DNA of 64,000 nt, taken from positions 2,170,001 to 2,234,000 of the forward strand of contig NC_019673.1 of NCBI RefSeq assembly GCF_000328705.1, given 5' to 3'. Under the pieces are notes generated by a model. It saw only the letters and a program-made list of their open reading frames with translations, made no database searches and was not told where the DNA came from. Positions 17,579-25,242 of this stretch are shown here, in pieces. Made by a program: the position numbers and the translations under genes. Each line of letters begins with the position of its first letter. Position 1 is the first letter of the stretch. This DNA comes from Saccharothrix espanaensis DSM 44229. Its GTDB lineage: Bacteria > Actinomycetota > Actinomycetes > Mycobacteriales > Pseudonocardiaceae.

Positions 17579-18907
17579 GTGTCGACAGAGGTTGTGAGCG
17601 CGTCGTCGGTTCACGACGACCACCGTCGCTGGTGCACCGGCGACTCCGAGAACCAGGAACGCCGGGAGGGCACGTGGCGTGCCGGCGACCTGCTGGTGGC
17701 CTCCGCGTCGGAGGTGGCCCAGCAGGTGCTGGAGGCCGAGTTGTTCTCCGCCGTGGTGCGGGCGATGGACGGGATACGCCGGCGGGCCCGGCCGCTGAGG
17801 CCCACCTCGCTGGTGCGGCGGACCCGCGCCGACGACGGGCTGCTGGCGTTGGAGGTCGCCGACGACGGTGTCGACGAGGTGCTGAGCGAGGTGCTGCCCC
17901 GGCTAGTCGGCGACCGGCTGGTCGGCATCCCCGGGGTGCGGCCCCTGCCGGGACGCCACCATCTCGAACTGAGACTGTCGGGGACCCCGGCGGTCGTGCG
18001 GCTGTTGGGGCTCGACCGGCCTCGGTGGCACGAGGCGGCCGGTCCGCTGGCGGCCGGGTGCGTGGCGGTGTGGCGCGACGTGCGCGACCGGTGGCACGAG
18101 CGCGAGCACGCCGCCGCCCGCGCCCCACGGGACCTGACGGCGGCGGCCGGGAGTGCGCTGCTGCGCCGGTTCCCACTGTGGAAGGGCGCGGCGTGGTTGA
18201 GCACCGTCGCCCGGCCCGGCGGGTGCCTGGAGGTGTACTGGCGGGACGGCCCGCGCGGCGAGGCGGTCGCGGCGATCCTGTCCGACTCCTGCTGCCGTGT
18301 CCCCGACACCGCCGTGACCGCCTACGTGATGCCCACCGACGGCGTGCGGGGCGTGCGGCTGTCACCGGGCCGGTCCGTCGCGCACGGCGGCGAGTCCGGC
18401 TGGGCGTGGACGGAATGGACGGCGATGACCGCCCCGGGTCCCTTGGTGCCGGAGCACGCGGCCCTGGCCGCCACCGAGACCCCGTCGGCGATCCTCCCGC
18501 AGATGTGGGAACAGCCGTCGATGCGCGAGGCGCTGGCCCGCCGCGAGATCGGCGACGTCTACCGGCTGCTCGCCGGACACGGTGTGCCGCTGGACCACAT
18601 CGGCCGCGCCACCGGCCAGAACATCGAGGAAGTCTCGGCGACCCTGGCCGGCCACCCCGTGCGCGACTACGACCGGTTGTGCCGCATCGCCGACGGGCTC
18701 GGCATCCCCAAGGGCTACATGGGACTGGCGCACCACGAACGGGCGGCCCCGGTTTACCGCGACTGCGACTGCGACGAACACGGCAAACGCCGCCGTTTCC
18801 TCGAACACGCCGCCATGCTGCTCATCGGCTCCGCCGAATCCGGCACGACCGTCCAATCCCGCAACGGTTTCCACGACGCGTCCTGTCACTACGCGCTGTC
18901 CGCCTGA
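17579..18907 (+). CDS. XRE-type helix-turn-helix regulator with long N-terminal domain
   Basis: 442 residues from GTG 17579, with GGAGGA about seven bases upstream. A C-terminal helix-turn-helix occupies roughly residues 320-385: EIGDVYRLLAGHGVPLDHIG, RATGQNIEEVSATLAG, and the RIADGLGIPKGYMGLAH block seen in actinobacterial Xre regulators. The 300-residue N-terminal region is not recognised. A Cys-rich patch DCDCDEHG follows the HTH. It is convergent with a lasso-type precursor gene 29 bp away, so regulation of that gene is possible but unproven. Confidence 0.7.
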   Translation: MSTEVVSASSVHDDHRRWCTGDSENQERREGTWRAGDLLVASASEVAQQVLEAELFSAVVRAMDGIRRRARPLRPTSLVRRTRADDGLLALEVADDGVDEVLSEVLPRLVGDRLVGIPGVRPLPGRHHLELRLSGTPAVVRLLGLDRPRWHEAAGPLAAGCVAVWRDVRDRWHEREHAAARAPRDLTAAAGSALLRRFPLWKGAAWLSTVARPGGCLEVYWRDGPRGEAVAAILSDSCCRVPDTAVTAYVMPTDGVRGVRLSPGRSVAHGGESGWAWTEWTAMTAPGPLVPEHAALAATETPSAILPQMWEQPSMREALARREIGDVYRLLAGHGVPLDHIGRATGQNIEEVSATLAGHPVRDYDRLCRIADGLGIPKGYMGLAHHERAAPVYRDCDCDEHGKRRRFLEHAAMLLIGSAESGTTVQSRNGFHDASCHYALSA

Positions 18908-18936
18908 ACCGCGCGGCACCCACCGCCGTCGCCGGG

Positions 18937-19053
18937 TCACAGCTTGCCGGGGCAGTAGTGCCAACGACGGCCGTCGCCGCGCCGCCCGAAGGACGTCCGC
19001 TCGGCGAGCTGTTGGAACGTGCCGAGCTTCAGCAGAACGGGAGCCTCGTACAT
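18937..19053 (-). CDS. Putative lasso-peptide precursor (orphan)
   Basis: A 38-residue peptide from ATG 19053, with GGAGG six bases upstream. The leader MYEAPVLLKLGTFQQLAERT fits the YxxPxLxxxGxFxxxT signature recognised by lasso-peptide B1 proteins in actinobacteria (keywimysin-like precursors). The remaining core is short and basic (SFGRRGDGRRWHYCPGKL), with one Asp that could close a macrolactam ring and a single Cys. No asparagine-synthetase-like lasso cyclase, B1/B2 protein or transporter is within the window, so maturation would depend on enzymes elsewhere. Too short to be found by length-filtered gene calling. Confidence 0.6.
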   Translation of the reverse strand: MYEAPVLLKLGTFQQLAERTSFGRRGDGRRWHYCPGKL

Positions 19054-19264
19054 CCGTGCCTCCAGTGCAGGTCCTGATGTGGGGCGATCCGTCCGCCGAT
19101 CGTGCTCGGTCAGGCGGAATTTGAATCGATTCGAAAGAATTGCCGTCGACCGGTCCCAGGGAAGTGCCTTGCAGGTCCCTGTCACTCTTGACTCACCCGT
19201 GTTGGGCAGGACACCCGCAGGACTGCGGATGCGGCGTGCGAAACCAGGGGCGAACCGGCTGAAT

Positions 19265-19501
19265 TGAACGCCGCTGCTGAGCCGGCCGGTTCCGACCCAC
19301 CTCATCCAATCCGGCTCCCTGCACGGCCTGCATGGAGTCGTCCTCGGCCGGTTCGCCGGATGCGAGGACTACACCGACCGAGACTGGACCGTGATCGACT
19401 TGCTACGGGACCGGCTGGGAACGTTGGACATCTCGGTACTCGGCGGCATCGACGTCGGCCACGGCGACAACCCGCTGCCCGTGCCACCATCGGGCCCGTA
19501 G
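19265..19501 (+). pseudogene. LD-carboxypeptidase (peptidase S66) C-terminal fragment
   Basis: The rightward frame reads LIQSGSLHGLHGVVLGRFAG, then YTDRDWTVIDLLRDRLG, then ISVLGGIDVGHGDNPLPVP, ending at TAG 19499. This is the C-terminal third of muramoyl-tetrapeptide LD-carboxypeptidases. The nucleophile region is missing and there is no start codon, so it is a remnant. Confidence 0.6.
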
Positions 19502-19931
19502 TCCACTGACCTCCGACCCGCGACAGCGAAGCAGCAGACCATGCCGACGGCAGGACCTTGACAGCATCGCGGAGTCGGCTGGCGGCGTGCGTTGCGAGGT
19601 GGTTGGCCGTCTCAGGCGGTGCCAGGTTCCAGTGGAATGCCCTGGTGCTCGGAGCGCTAGGCTCCGACACCCACTTGCGAAGCCCTGGAGGTGTTCGAGG
19701 GGGTGGTGGCGCGGCATGGTCGATGATGGTGGTGCCGACCTCGCCCCGCTCCCGCGGGTGGGCCGAGTTCGTGGAGGAGTCGGCCGGGCCCGGTAAGCGT
19801 CGGTGTCAGGGGTGGTGTGGTCGAGTACAGCGCGTGCGTGCGGCGGCGCGAGCCGGTGGCGGGGCCAGCCGCACGGTGACCATGGGGCAACGCTGAAGGA
19901 ACACATCGTGCGGGGGCGAGCAGATAGCTGT
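19502..19931. other. No recognisable gene
   Basis: Open frames on both strands lack any identifiable motif. The region ends in the strong hairpin at 19932. Confidence 0.35.
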
Positions 19932-19967
19932 GTGTCACCCCGGCCTGGGTGCAGGCCGGGGTGACAC
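19932..19967. terminator. Perfect 16-bp hairpin terminator
   Basis: GTGTCACCCCGGCCTG, loop GGTG, then the exact reverse complement. It lies 55 bp beyond the stop of the leftward peptidase inhibitor gene and should end that transcript. There is no T-run, which is usual for high-GC actinomycete terminators. Confidence 0.75.
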
Positions 19968-20022
19968 GGCGGGGGGCGGGCTACGCGGCGGGTGCGCCCC
20001 GCTTTCCGCTACTTCCCGTGCT

Positions 20023-20589
20023 TCAGCAGTTCCTCATCCGGTCGACCGGTGTCCAACTTCCGTTGGGGTCCCCGCTGCGCGCCGGCGGCGTCCGGTAAAT
20101 GACTTTGCCAGCATCGTTCATCATCTGCGCCACAGTGCCCTTCGTCTGGTTGTTGTCCCACGATCCCGGGCCCACCCATGATTCGGGGATGTCGTACACC
20201 CCGCACGCGTACATGTCGATGTGCGAGCCGGTGAACGACTTCCCCCGATACGCGCAGAAATGGCGGTAGTCGGCATAGCCGCCGTCGCAGTTCACGTCGA
20301 GGGCTCCGGGACCGATCTGGCGCGGCTGCGTCTCGCCTGGCAGCGCGATCCTGATGGTGGCCCCGTCGAGTTCGACCCGGTTCAACGCGACCTGTTTGCC
20401 GCCGAGTTCCCTCAAGTACCCGTCGGCCTCGGCCTGCAGTGTTCCGATCTGGTCGGCCGTCAACCCGGCTGCGGTCCCCTGAGCGGCGAATTTCCGGTCG
20501 ACGTTGGTCGTGGCGGTGGCCGCTGCAACCCCGGCTACGCACAACACCACGGACAACAACACTGCGCCTAAGAATCCCGTACGACGCAT
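20023..20589 (-). CDS. Secreted peptidase inhibitor family I36-like protein
   Basis: 188 residues with a clear Sec signal peptide (MRRTGFLGAVLLSVVLCVAG, then VAAATA). The mature C-terminal part is Cys- and aromatic-rich: VNCDGGYADYRHFCAYRGKS, DMYACGVYDIP, and SWVGPGSWDNNQTKGT, the last typical of I36 (SMPI-like, beta-gamma-crystallin fold) inhibitors of metalloproteases. It is probably exported to protect against proteases. It is transcribed away from the response-regulator gene, with 262 bp between. Confidence 0.8.
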   Translation of the reverse strand: MRRTGFLGAVLLSVVLCVAGVAAATATTNVDRKFAAQGTAAGLTADQIGTLQAEADGYLRELGGKQVALNRVELDGATIRIALPGETQPRQIGPGALDVNCDGGYADYRHFCAYRGKSFTGSHIDMYACGVYDIPESWVGPGSWDNNQTKGTVAQMMNDAGKVIYRTPPARSGDPNGSWTPVDRMRNC

Positions 20590-20851
20590 GCGACACTCCT
20601 TCCGATTTGTGATTTTTCGGCCCCGTCATGCCGGCCGGCTGGGGTGTGTTACCACCTCAGCCGGCCAGCACGGCTCGTCGGGGTTCCGGGAACCCCCCGT
20701 TATTCCCTGCCCGGAGGCCCGACGTGGTCCGGTGATTCGTTTTCCGATACCGGAGCCTGCGACACCGTGGCAGATGGGAACTGAAGGACTCCTGTAGAGG
20801 CCTGAAGCGGATTTCAGGGACAGGAGGCGGCGACTGCGCCATGGTGGAGGC
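20590..20851. promoter_or_regulatory. Divergent promoter region between I36 gene and two-component operon
   Basis: 262 bp between two divergent starts. An ATG at 20841 is out of frame with the regulator. No clear direct-repeat operator was found. Confidence 0.35.
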
Positions 20852-21538
20852 ATGCGGGTACTGGTGGTGGAGGACGATCGGCGCATGGCCGGACTGCTCG
20901 TCCGCGGATTTGTCGCCGAGAATTTTGCGGTCGATGTGGAATACAACGGCTCCGACGGCCTGTGGCGGGCGACGGAGCACGCCTATGACGTGATCGTGCT
21001 GGACGTGATGCTCCCGGGCCTGAACGGATATCGCGTGTGTGCACGACTGCGGGCCGCCGGGGTGTGGACACCGATCCTCATGCTCACGGCCAAGGACGGC
21101 GAACTGGACGAGACCGAGGGCCTGGACACCGGCGCCGACGACTACCTGACCAAGCCGTTCTCCTACCCGGTGCTGGTCGCCCGACTGCGAGCGCTCGTAC
21201 GCCGCGGCGGCACCGCCCGCCCTGCCGTGCTGCGGGCGGGGGACCTGGAGCTGGACCCGGCCGCACGCACCTGCCGCCGCGGCCACGAGGCCATCGCGCT
21301 GACCGCCAAGGAGTTCGCGGTGCTGGAGCACCTGCTCCGCCGCCGGGACCAGGTGGTGACCAAATCCGAGATCATCGCCGGGGTGTGGGACGAGGCCCGC
21401 GAACCGGACCCGAACCTGGTCGAGGTCTACATCAGCACCCTGCGCCGCAAGATCGACGCACCGTTCCACCGACACACCATCACCACAGTCCGCGGCGTCG
21501 GCTACCGCATAGACAACCACCAGGGAGGGTCCGCGTGA
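20852..21538 (+). CDS. OmpR/PhoB-family response regulator
   Basis: 228 residues. The receiver domain has the acidic pair VEDD (residues 7-9), the phospho-acceptor Asp51 in VLDVMLPG, a Thr in MLTAKD and a Lys in TKPFSY. The C-terminal winged helix has the OmpR-type ELDPAARTC, LTAKEFAVLEHLLRR and VYISTLRRKID blocks. It is first gene of a three-gene operon; its stop overlaps the GTG start of the next gene, a sensor kinase. Target genes are unknown. Confidence 0.95.
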   Translation: MRVLVVEDDRRMAGLLVRGFVAENFAVDVEYNGSDGLWRATEHAYDVIVLDVMLPGLNGYRVCARLRAAGVWTPILMLTAKDGELDETEGLDTGADDYLTKPFSYPVLVARLRALVRRGGTARPAVLRAGDLELDPAARTCRRGHEAIALTAKEFAVLEHLLRRRDQVVTKSEIIAGVWDEAREPDPNLVEVYISTLRRKIDAPFHRHTITTVRGVGYRIDNHQGGSA

Positions 21539-23079
21539 GCCGACAGGCGCCGTCGTCGCGTGGGCTGCGTCGGCGCGTGACCATGATCGCCACCGCCGTG
21601 ACCGCCATCCCGGTCCTCGCGGTGGCCGCGCTCGCCGCCGTCTTCCTCAAGACCCAGGCAATGCGGTTCGATAACGCGCCGGTGATCAATATCGGCATCT
21701 GCGTGGAAGTGTGGGCGACGGAGGAGGATCCGAAGAAAATGCCCACAGGTGTCTGCGCTCTCCACGACGGTGTCGTGGAGATGGACTGGAGAGAAGTCGG
21801 CAGCCTGACTTCCAACAGGATCACCTACAAGGACAGAGTCACTGCCATCCGTGCCTCCTACCACTCGACCGCGTTGATTCCGCAGCTGTCGCTCTGGCCC
21901 TTCAACGAGCCCGAAAGAATGACCTACCGGGCGGTCACGGACACAGGTATGGCTTCTGACCCGCTTCCCCTCTCCGGGATACCCGGAGCCGGCATTCCGA
22001 AGGGGAAATACCTACCCGCGTTCTCCGAGGTAGAGCAGGATGCGGCGAAGCGCCGTGCCCTGCTCGCGCAACCGCAACGGACCCTCAACCTCCGGGTGTT
22101 CTCCCTGGCGAGTGGAGCGTTGTTGCTGATCGGTCTGTTCGGATGCGTGGTGCGTATCGCGGTCGGCCGGGTGTTGCGGCCGGTGGAGGCCATCCGGCGC
22201 GAGATGGCCGACATCACCGAGCACGACCTGTCCCGCCGCGTCCCCGTACCTCGTGCCCGCAACGAGATCGCGGGGTTGGCCACCACGGTCAACGCGACAC
22301 TGGACCGACTGGAGGTCGCCGTGGAGGACAACCGGCGCTTCGTCGCCGACGCCTCCCACGAACTGCGCAGCCCGATCGCCGCGCTGCGCGCCGAGTTGGA
22401 GATCGCCACCGCCCACCCCGGCCTGACCGACTGGCCCGCCGTGGTCGACGCGGCCCTGGCCGACACCGACCGCCTGCAACAACTGGCCACCGACCTGCTC
22501 CTGCTCGCCCGCCTCGACCACACCCCCACCGCAGGCCACGAGGCGACTGTCGACCTCACCGCCCTCGTCCACGACCACACCGCGCGCCGTCGCACCCGGC
22601 ACACCTTGATCACCGACCTGCCCGACCACCCGATCCCCGTACGTGGCAACCGCGCCCTGCTCGACCGCCTGCTGGGCAACCTGCTCGACAACGCCGAACG
22701 CCACGCCACCACGACCATCCACATCAGCCTGACCACCACCGACCACCACGTGGTCCTCGAAGTCCGAGACGACGGCCCCGGCATTCCACCCGAAGACCGC
22801 GAACGCGTCTTCGACCGCTTTACCCGCCTCGACCACTCCCGCACCCGAGACACCGGCGGCACCGGACTCGGGCTACCCATCGCCCGACGGATCGCCACCG
22901 CCCATCACAGCACCCTCCACGCCACCGACGGTCCCGCCGCCGGCGGTGCACGACTCGTCGCCGTTCTCCCGCTCCAGCCACACGGCACCCTGCGGAACAC
23001 CGATTCCGACGCGGATCGTGCGCCAGCGCCACCGTCCGCGGAACGGGGTACTGGTCGAGGCCCGAACGGTCGCCGGTGA
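21535..23079 (+). CDS. Sensor histidine kinase 1
   Basis: 514 residues from GTG 21535, preceded by GGAGGG. One membrane segment near residues 17-38, an extracytoplasmic sensor of about 150 residues containing IPQLSLWPFNEPE, and a second membrane segment (LASGALLLIGLFGCVV). A HAMP linker follows, then HisKA with VADASHELRSPIAALRAELE (His is the phospho-acceptor), and an ATPase domain with the N-box NLLDNAERHA, DDGPGIPPEDRERVFDRF and GTGLGLPIARRIA. It is coupled by overlap to the regulator upstream and to a second kinase downstream (TGATG). Confidence 0.95.
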   Translation: MSRQAPSSRGLRRRVTMIATAVTAIPVLAVAALAAVFLKTQAMRFDNAPVINIGICVEVWATEEDPKKMPTGVCALHDGVVEMDWREVGSLTSNRITYKDRVTAIRASYHSTALIPQLSLWPFNEPERMTYRAVTDTGMASDPLPLSGIPGAGIPKGKYLPAFSEVEQDAAKRRALLAQPQRTLNLRVFSLASGALLLIGLFGCVVRIAVGRVLRPVEAIRREMADITEHDLSRRVPVPRARNEIAGLATTVNATLDRLEVAVEDNRRFVADASHELRSPIAALRAELEIATAHPGLTDWPAVVDAALADTDRLQQLATDLLLLARLDHTPTAGHEATVDLTALVHDHTARRRTRHTLITDLPDHPIPVRGNRALLDRLLGNLLDNAERHATTTIHISLTTTDHHVVLEVRDDGPGIPPEDRERVFDRFTRLDHSRTRDTGGTGLGLPIARRIATAHHSTLHATDGPAAGGARLVAVLPLQPHGTLRNTDSDADRAPAPPSAERGTGRGPNGRR

Positions 23080-24503
23080 TGAAGACACGAGGACAGTCAC
23101 TTCGGGTGATGATGACGCTGGCCGTCACCACAGTGGTCGCCGTGCCCCTATTCGCCGCCGCCGCCGTCGCCGTGATGTTCCTGCGCGCGCAGGCGGAAAG
23201 CTACGACTCGGCACCGGTCCGCCGGAACGCGTTGTGCGTCGGGGGAGTCATCGCGGACTCGGTGCTCCACGACGTGCACCTGCCCGGCAGTCAGACAGGC
23301 GATGCGCCACGTGCTTCCTACGGTCACCGATGCGAACTCGGTGCCCACGCCCTGGCGACACGCCCCACGAGATCGGGCGACGTGGTCGTACGGGAACTCC
23401 CGGACGCCGACAAGGTCTTGATCAGTGTCGCGAGCTACGACTCGACAGCCTATGTTCCGGTTCTGTCGATCTGGCCCTTCACCGACCCGGACGACACCGA
23501 CTACAGGATCGTGCGGGATTCCGGCGAGACACTAACCTCCTACTTTCCCTTGCAGCCGGAAGACGCCGAGGCGATCGCGGAAGCGCAACGCACCCTCAGC
23601 CAGCGGGTGCTGATGCTGGCCGGTGGGTTCATCGGACTGTGCGCGCTGGTCGGCGGAGCCGTGTGGACGGCGACCGGACGTCTGCTGCGCCCTGTAGAGG
23701 CAATCCGACGAGAACTGGCCGAAATCACCGATAGCGACCTCGCCCGCCGGGTGCCGACGCCACGAGGACGCACAGAACTCACGAGACTGGCGGAAGCCGT
23801 GAACGCGACGCTCGACAGACTGCAGGTCGCGGCGGAGGACAACCGACGGTTCGTCGCTGACGCCTCCCACGAACTGCGCAGCCCGATCGCCGCGCTGCGC
23901 GCCGAGTTGGAGATCGCCACCGCCCACCCCCGTCAAGCCGACTGGCCCGCGGTCGTCGACGCCGCCCTGGTCGATACCGAACGCCTGCAACACCTCGCCG
24001 GCGACCTGCTCCTGCTCGCCCGCCTCGACCACACCACCACCATCGCCACCGCGGGCGCCGCCGGCGAGATCATCGACCTGATCACCCTGGTCCGCGACCA
24101 CACCGCCCGCCGTCGGAGCCGCCACGTCGTCACCGTCGACCTGCCCGAACGCCCGGCGCGGGTGCACGGCCGCCGCGCTTTGCTGGAGCGCCTGCTGGGC
24201 AACCTGCTCGACAACGCCGAACGCCACGCCACCACAACCATCACCGTCCACGTGGCCGTCGCCGACGACCACGTGGCCCTGGAGGTACTCGACGACGGCC
24301 CTGGCATCCCATCGAAAGACCGCGAACGCGTCTTCGACCGCTTCACCCGCTTGGACGACGCCCGCACCCGCGACACAGGCGGCACCGGACTCGGCCTGCC
24401 CATCGCCCGACGGATCGCCACCGCCCACATGGCGACCCTCCACGCCACCGATCACCCCAACGGTGGAGCGCACCTGATCGCCACGTTCCCCGCAGCAGCG
24501 TAG
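23079..24503 (+). CDS. Sensor histidine kinase 2 (tandem paralogue)
   Basis: 474 residues from ATG 23079, overlapping the stop of kinase 1. Same architecture: membrane segment, short sensor with VPVLSIWPFTDPDD, membrane segment, HAMP, an identical HisKA core VADASHELRSPIAALRAELE, and the ATPase boxes NLLDNAERHA and DDGPGIPSKDRERVFDRF. The catalytic half is almost the same as in kinase 1, while the sensors differ much more. This indicates a tandem duplication followed by sensor divergence, with both kinases likely feeding the same regulator. Confidence 0.95.
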   Translation: MKTRGQSLRVMMTLAVTTVVAVPLFAAAAVAVMFLRAQAESYDSAPVRRNALCVGGVIADSVLHDVHLPGSQTGDAPRASYGHRCELGAHALATRPTRSGDVVVRELPDADKVLISVASYDSTAYVPVLSIWPFTDPDDTDYRIVRDSGETLTSYFPLQPEDAEAIAEAQRTLSQRVLMLAGGFIGLCALVGGAVWTATGRLLRPVEAIRRELAEITDSDLARRVPTPRGRTELTRLAEAVNATLDRLQVAAEDNRRFVADASHELRSPIAALRAELEIATAHPRQADWPAVVDAALVDTERLQHLAGDLLLLARLDHTTTIATAGAAGEIIDLITLVRDHTARRRSRHVVTVDLPERPARVHGRRALLERLLGNLLDNAERHATTTITVHVAVADDHVALEVLDDGPGIPSKDRERVFDRFTRLDDARTRDTGGTGLGLPIARRIATAHMATLHATDHPNGGAHLIATFPAAA

Positions 24504-24874
24504 AAGCCTGGCTAGTGGTTAACCGGTTCGACCTGACCGGGAATCACGGGCGCATTCTCGAAGCCTTTCGGCTACCTGTCGGCCGATGTGCGAGCTGTAC
24601 TCTCTTCTGCGCGTAGAGCGCCGGAAGCGCGTGTGAGATCGATGTGGCACAGGTCGACCACCGACTCGACTGCGTCGGCTGGCACCGGGGCAGGCCACCT
24701 GCTCGATGAGCAACGGCAAGCGGTCACGTGCAAGGGAATCGCGTTACTCGCTGCGGGGCTTGCTGTCGATACTCTGGTTGCGAGTGGCGCGTATGGCCCA
24801 TGTTGGTGGACCAGGGCAGAACCGTTTCCGACTTGCCCGGCCGATGCTTCGGGCCGGGCGAGTCGGGGGCTTGG
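24504..24874. other. Convergent intergenic region
   Basis: Between the kinase operon and the 3' end of the leftward LamG/SGNH gene. No gene is seen. Its last 30 bp begin the 398-bp repeat shared with 38269-38666. Confidence 0.35.
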
Positions 24875-25242
24875 TCAGAGTTCGGCTCGGGGTGGGAAGT
24901 CGTTGACGGCGTCGGCGAGGTATTGGGCGAGTTGGTTGTGGTAGGTGTCGTTGGGTGTGCCGTTGGTGAGGTATTGGGGTGCCAGTTGGTTGGGGTTTGT
25001 GGTGTCTCGGACGGCGGCGTCGTAGTCGACGACGTGGTCGGCGTCGTAGTCGGTCGAGTTGGCGAGTAGCGCTTGGTTGAGGTTGCGTCGGTGGGTTTCC
25101 CTCGGGTCGTTGGCGGCGAGGCCCAGTGGCGGGATGGTGGTGAGGATGACGTGCACCCGTGAGCCGTCGGTCCGGTTGTGGCGTTTGAGGCCGTTGGCGC
25201 GTTCGGTGCTGATCAGTCGGGTGAGGTTCGCGCTCACCTCGG
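24845..25242 (-). repeat. 398-bp repeat, copy A (3' end of LamG/SGNH gene)
   Basis: Aligns base for base, as far as I can read, with 38269-38666. It covers the last 120 or so codons of the LamG/SGNH gene and its immediate downstream flank. Confidence 0.85.

Noticed and set aside
17287..19077. Rightward open frame of 596 codons over the HTH gene
   Set aside because: Out of frame with the HTH protein, Arg/Gly-rich, and it runs on through the antisense of the lasso precursor gene.
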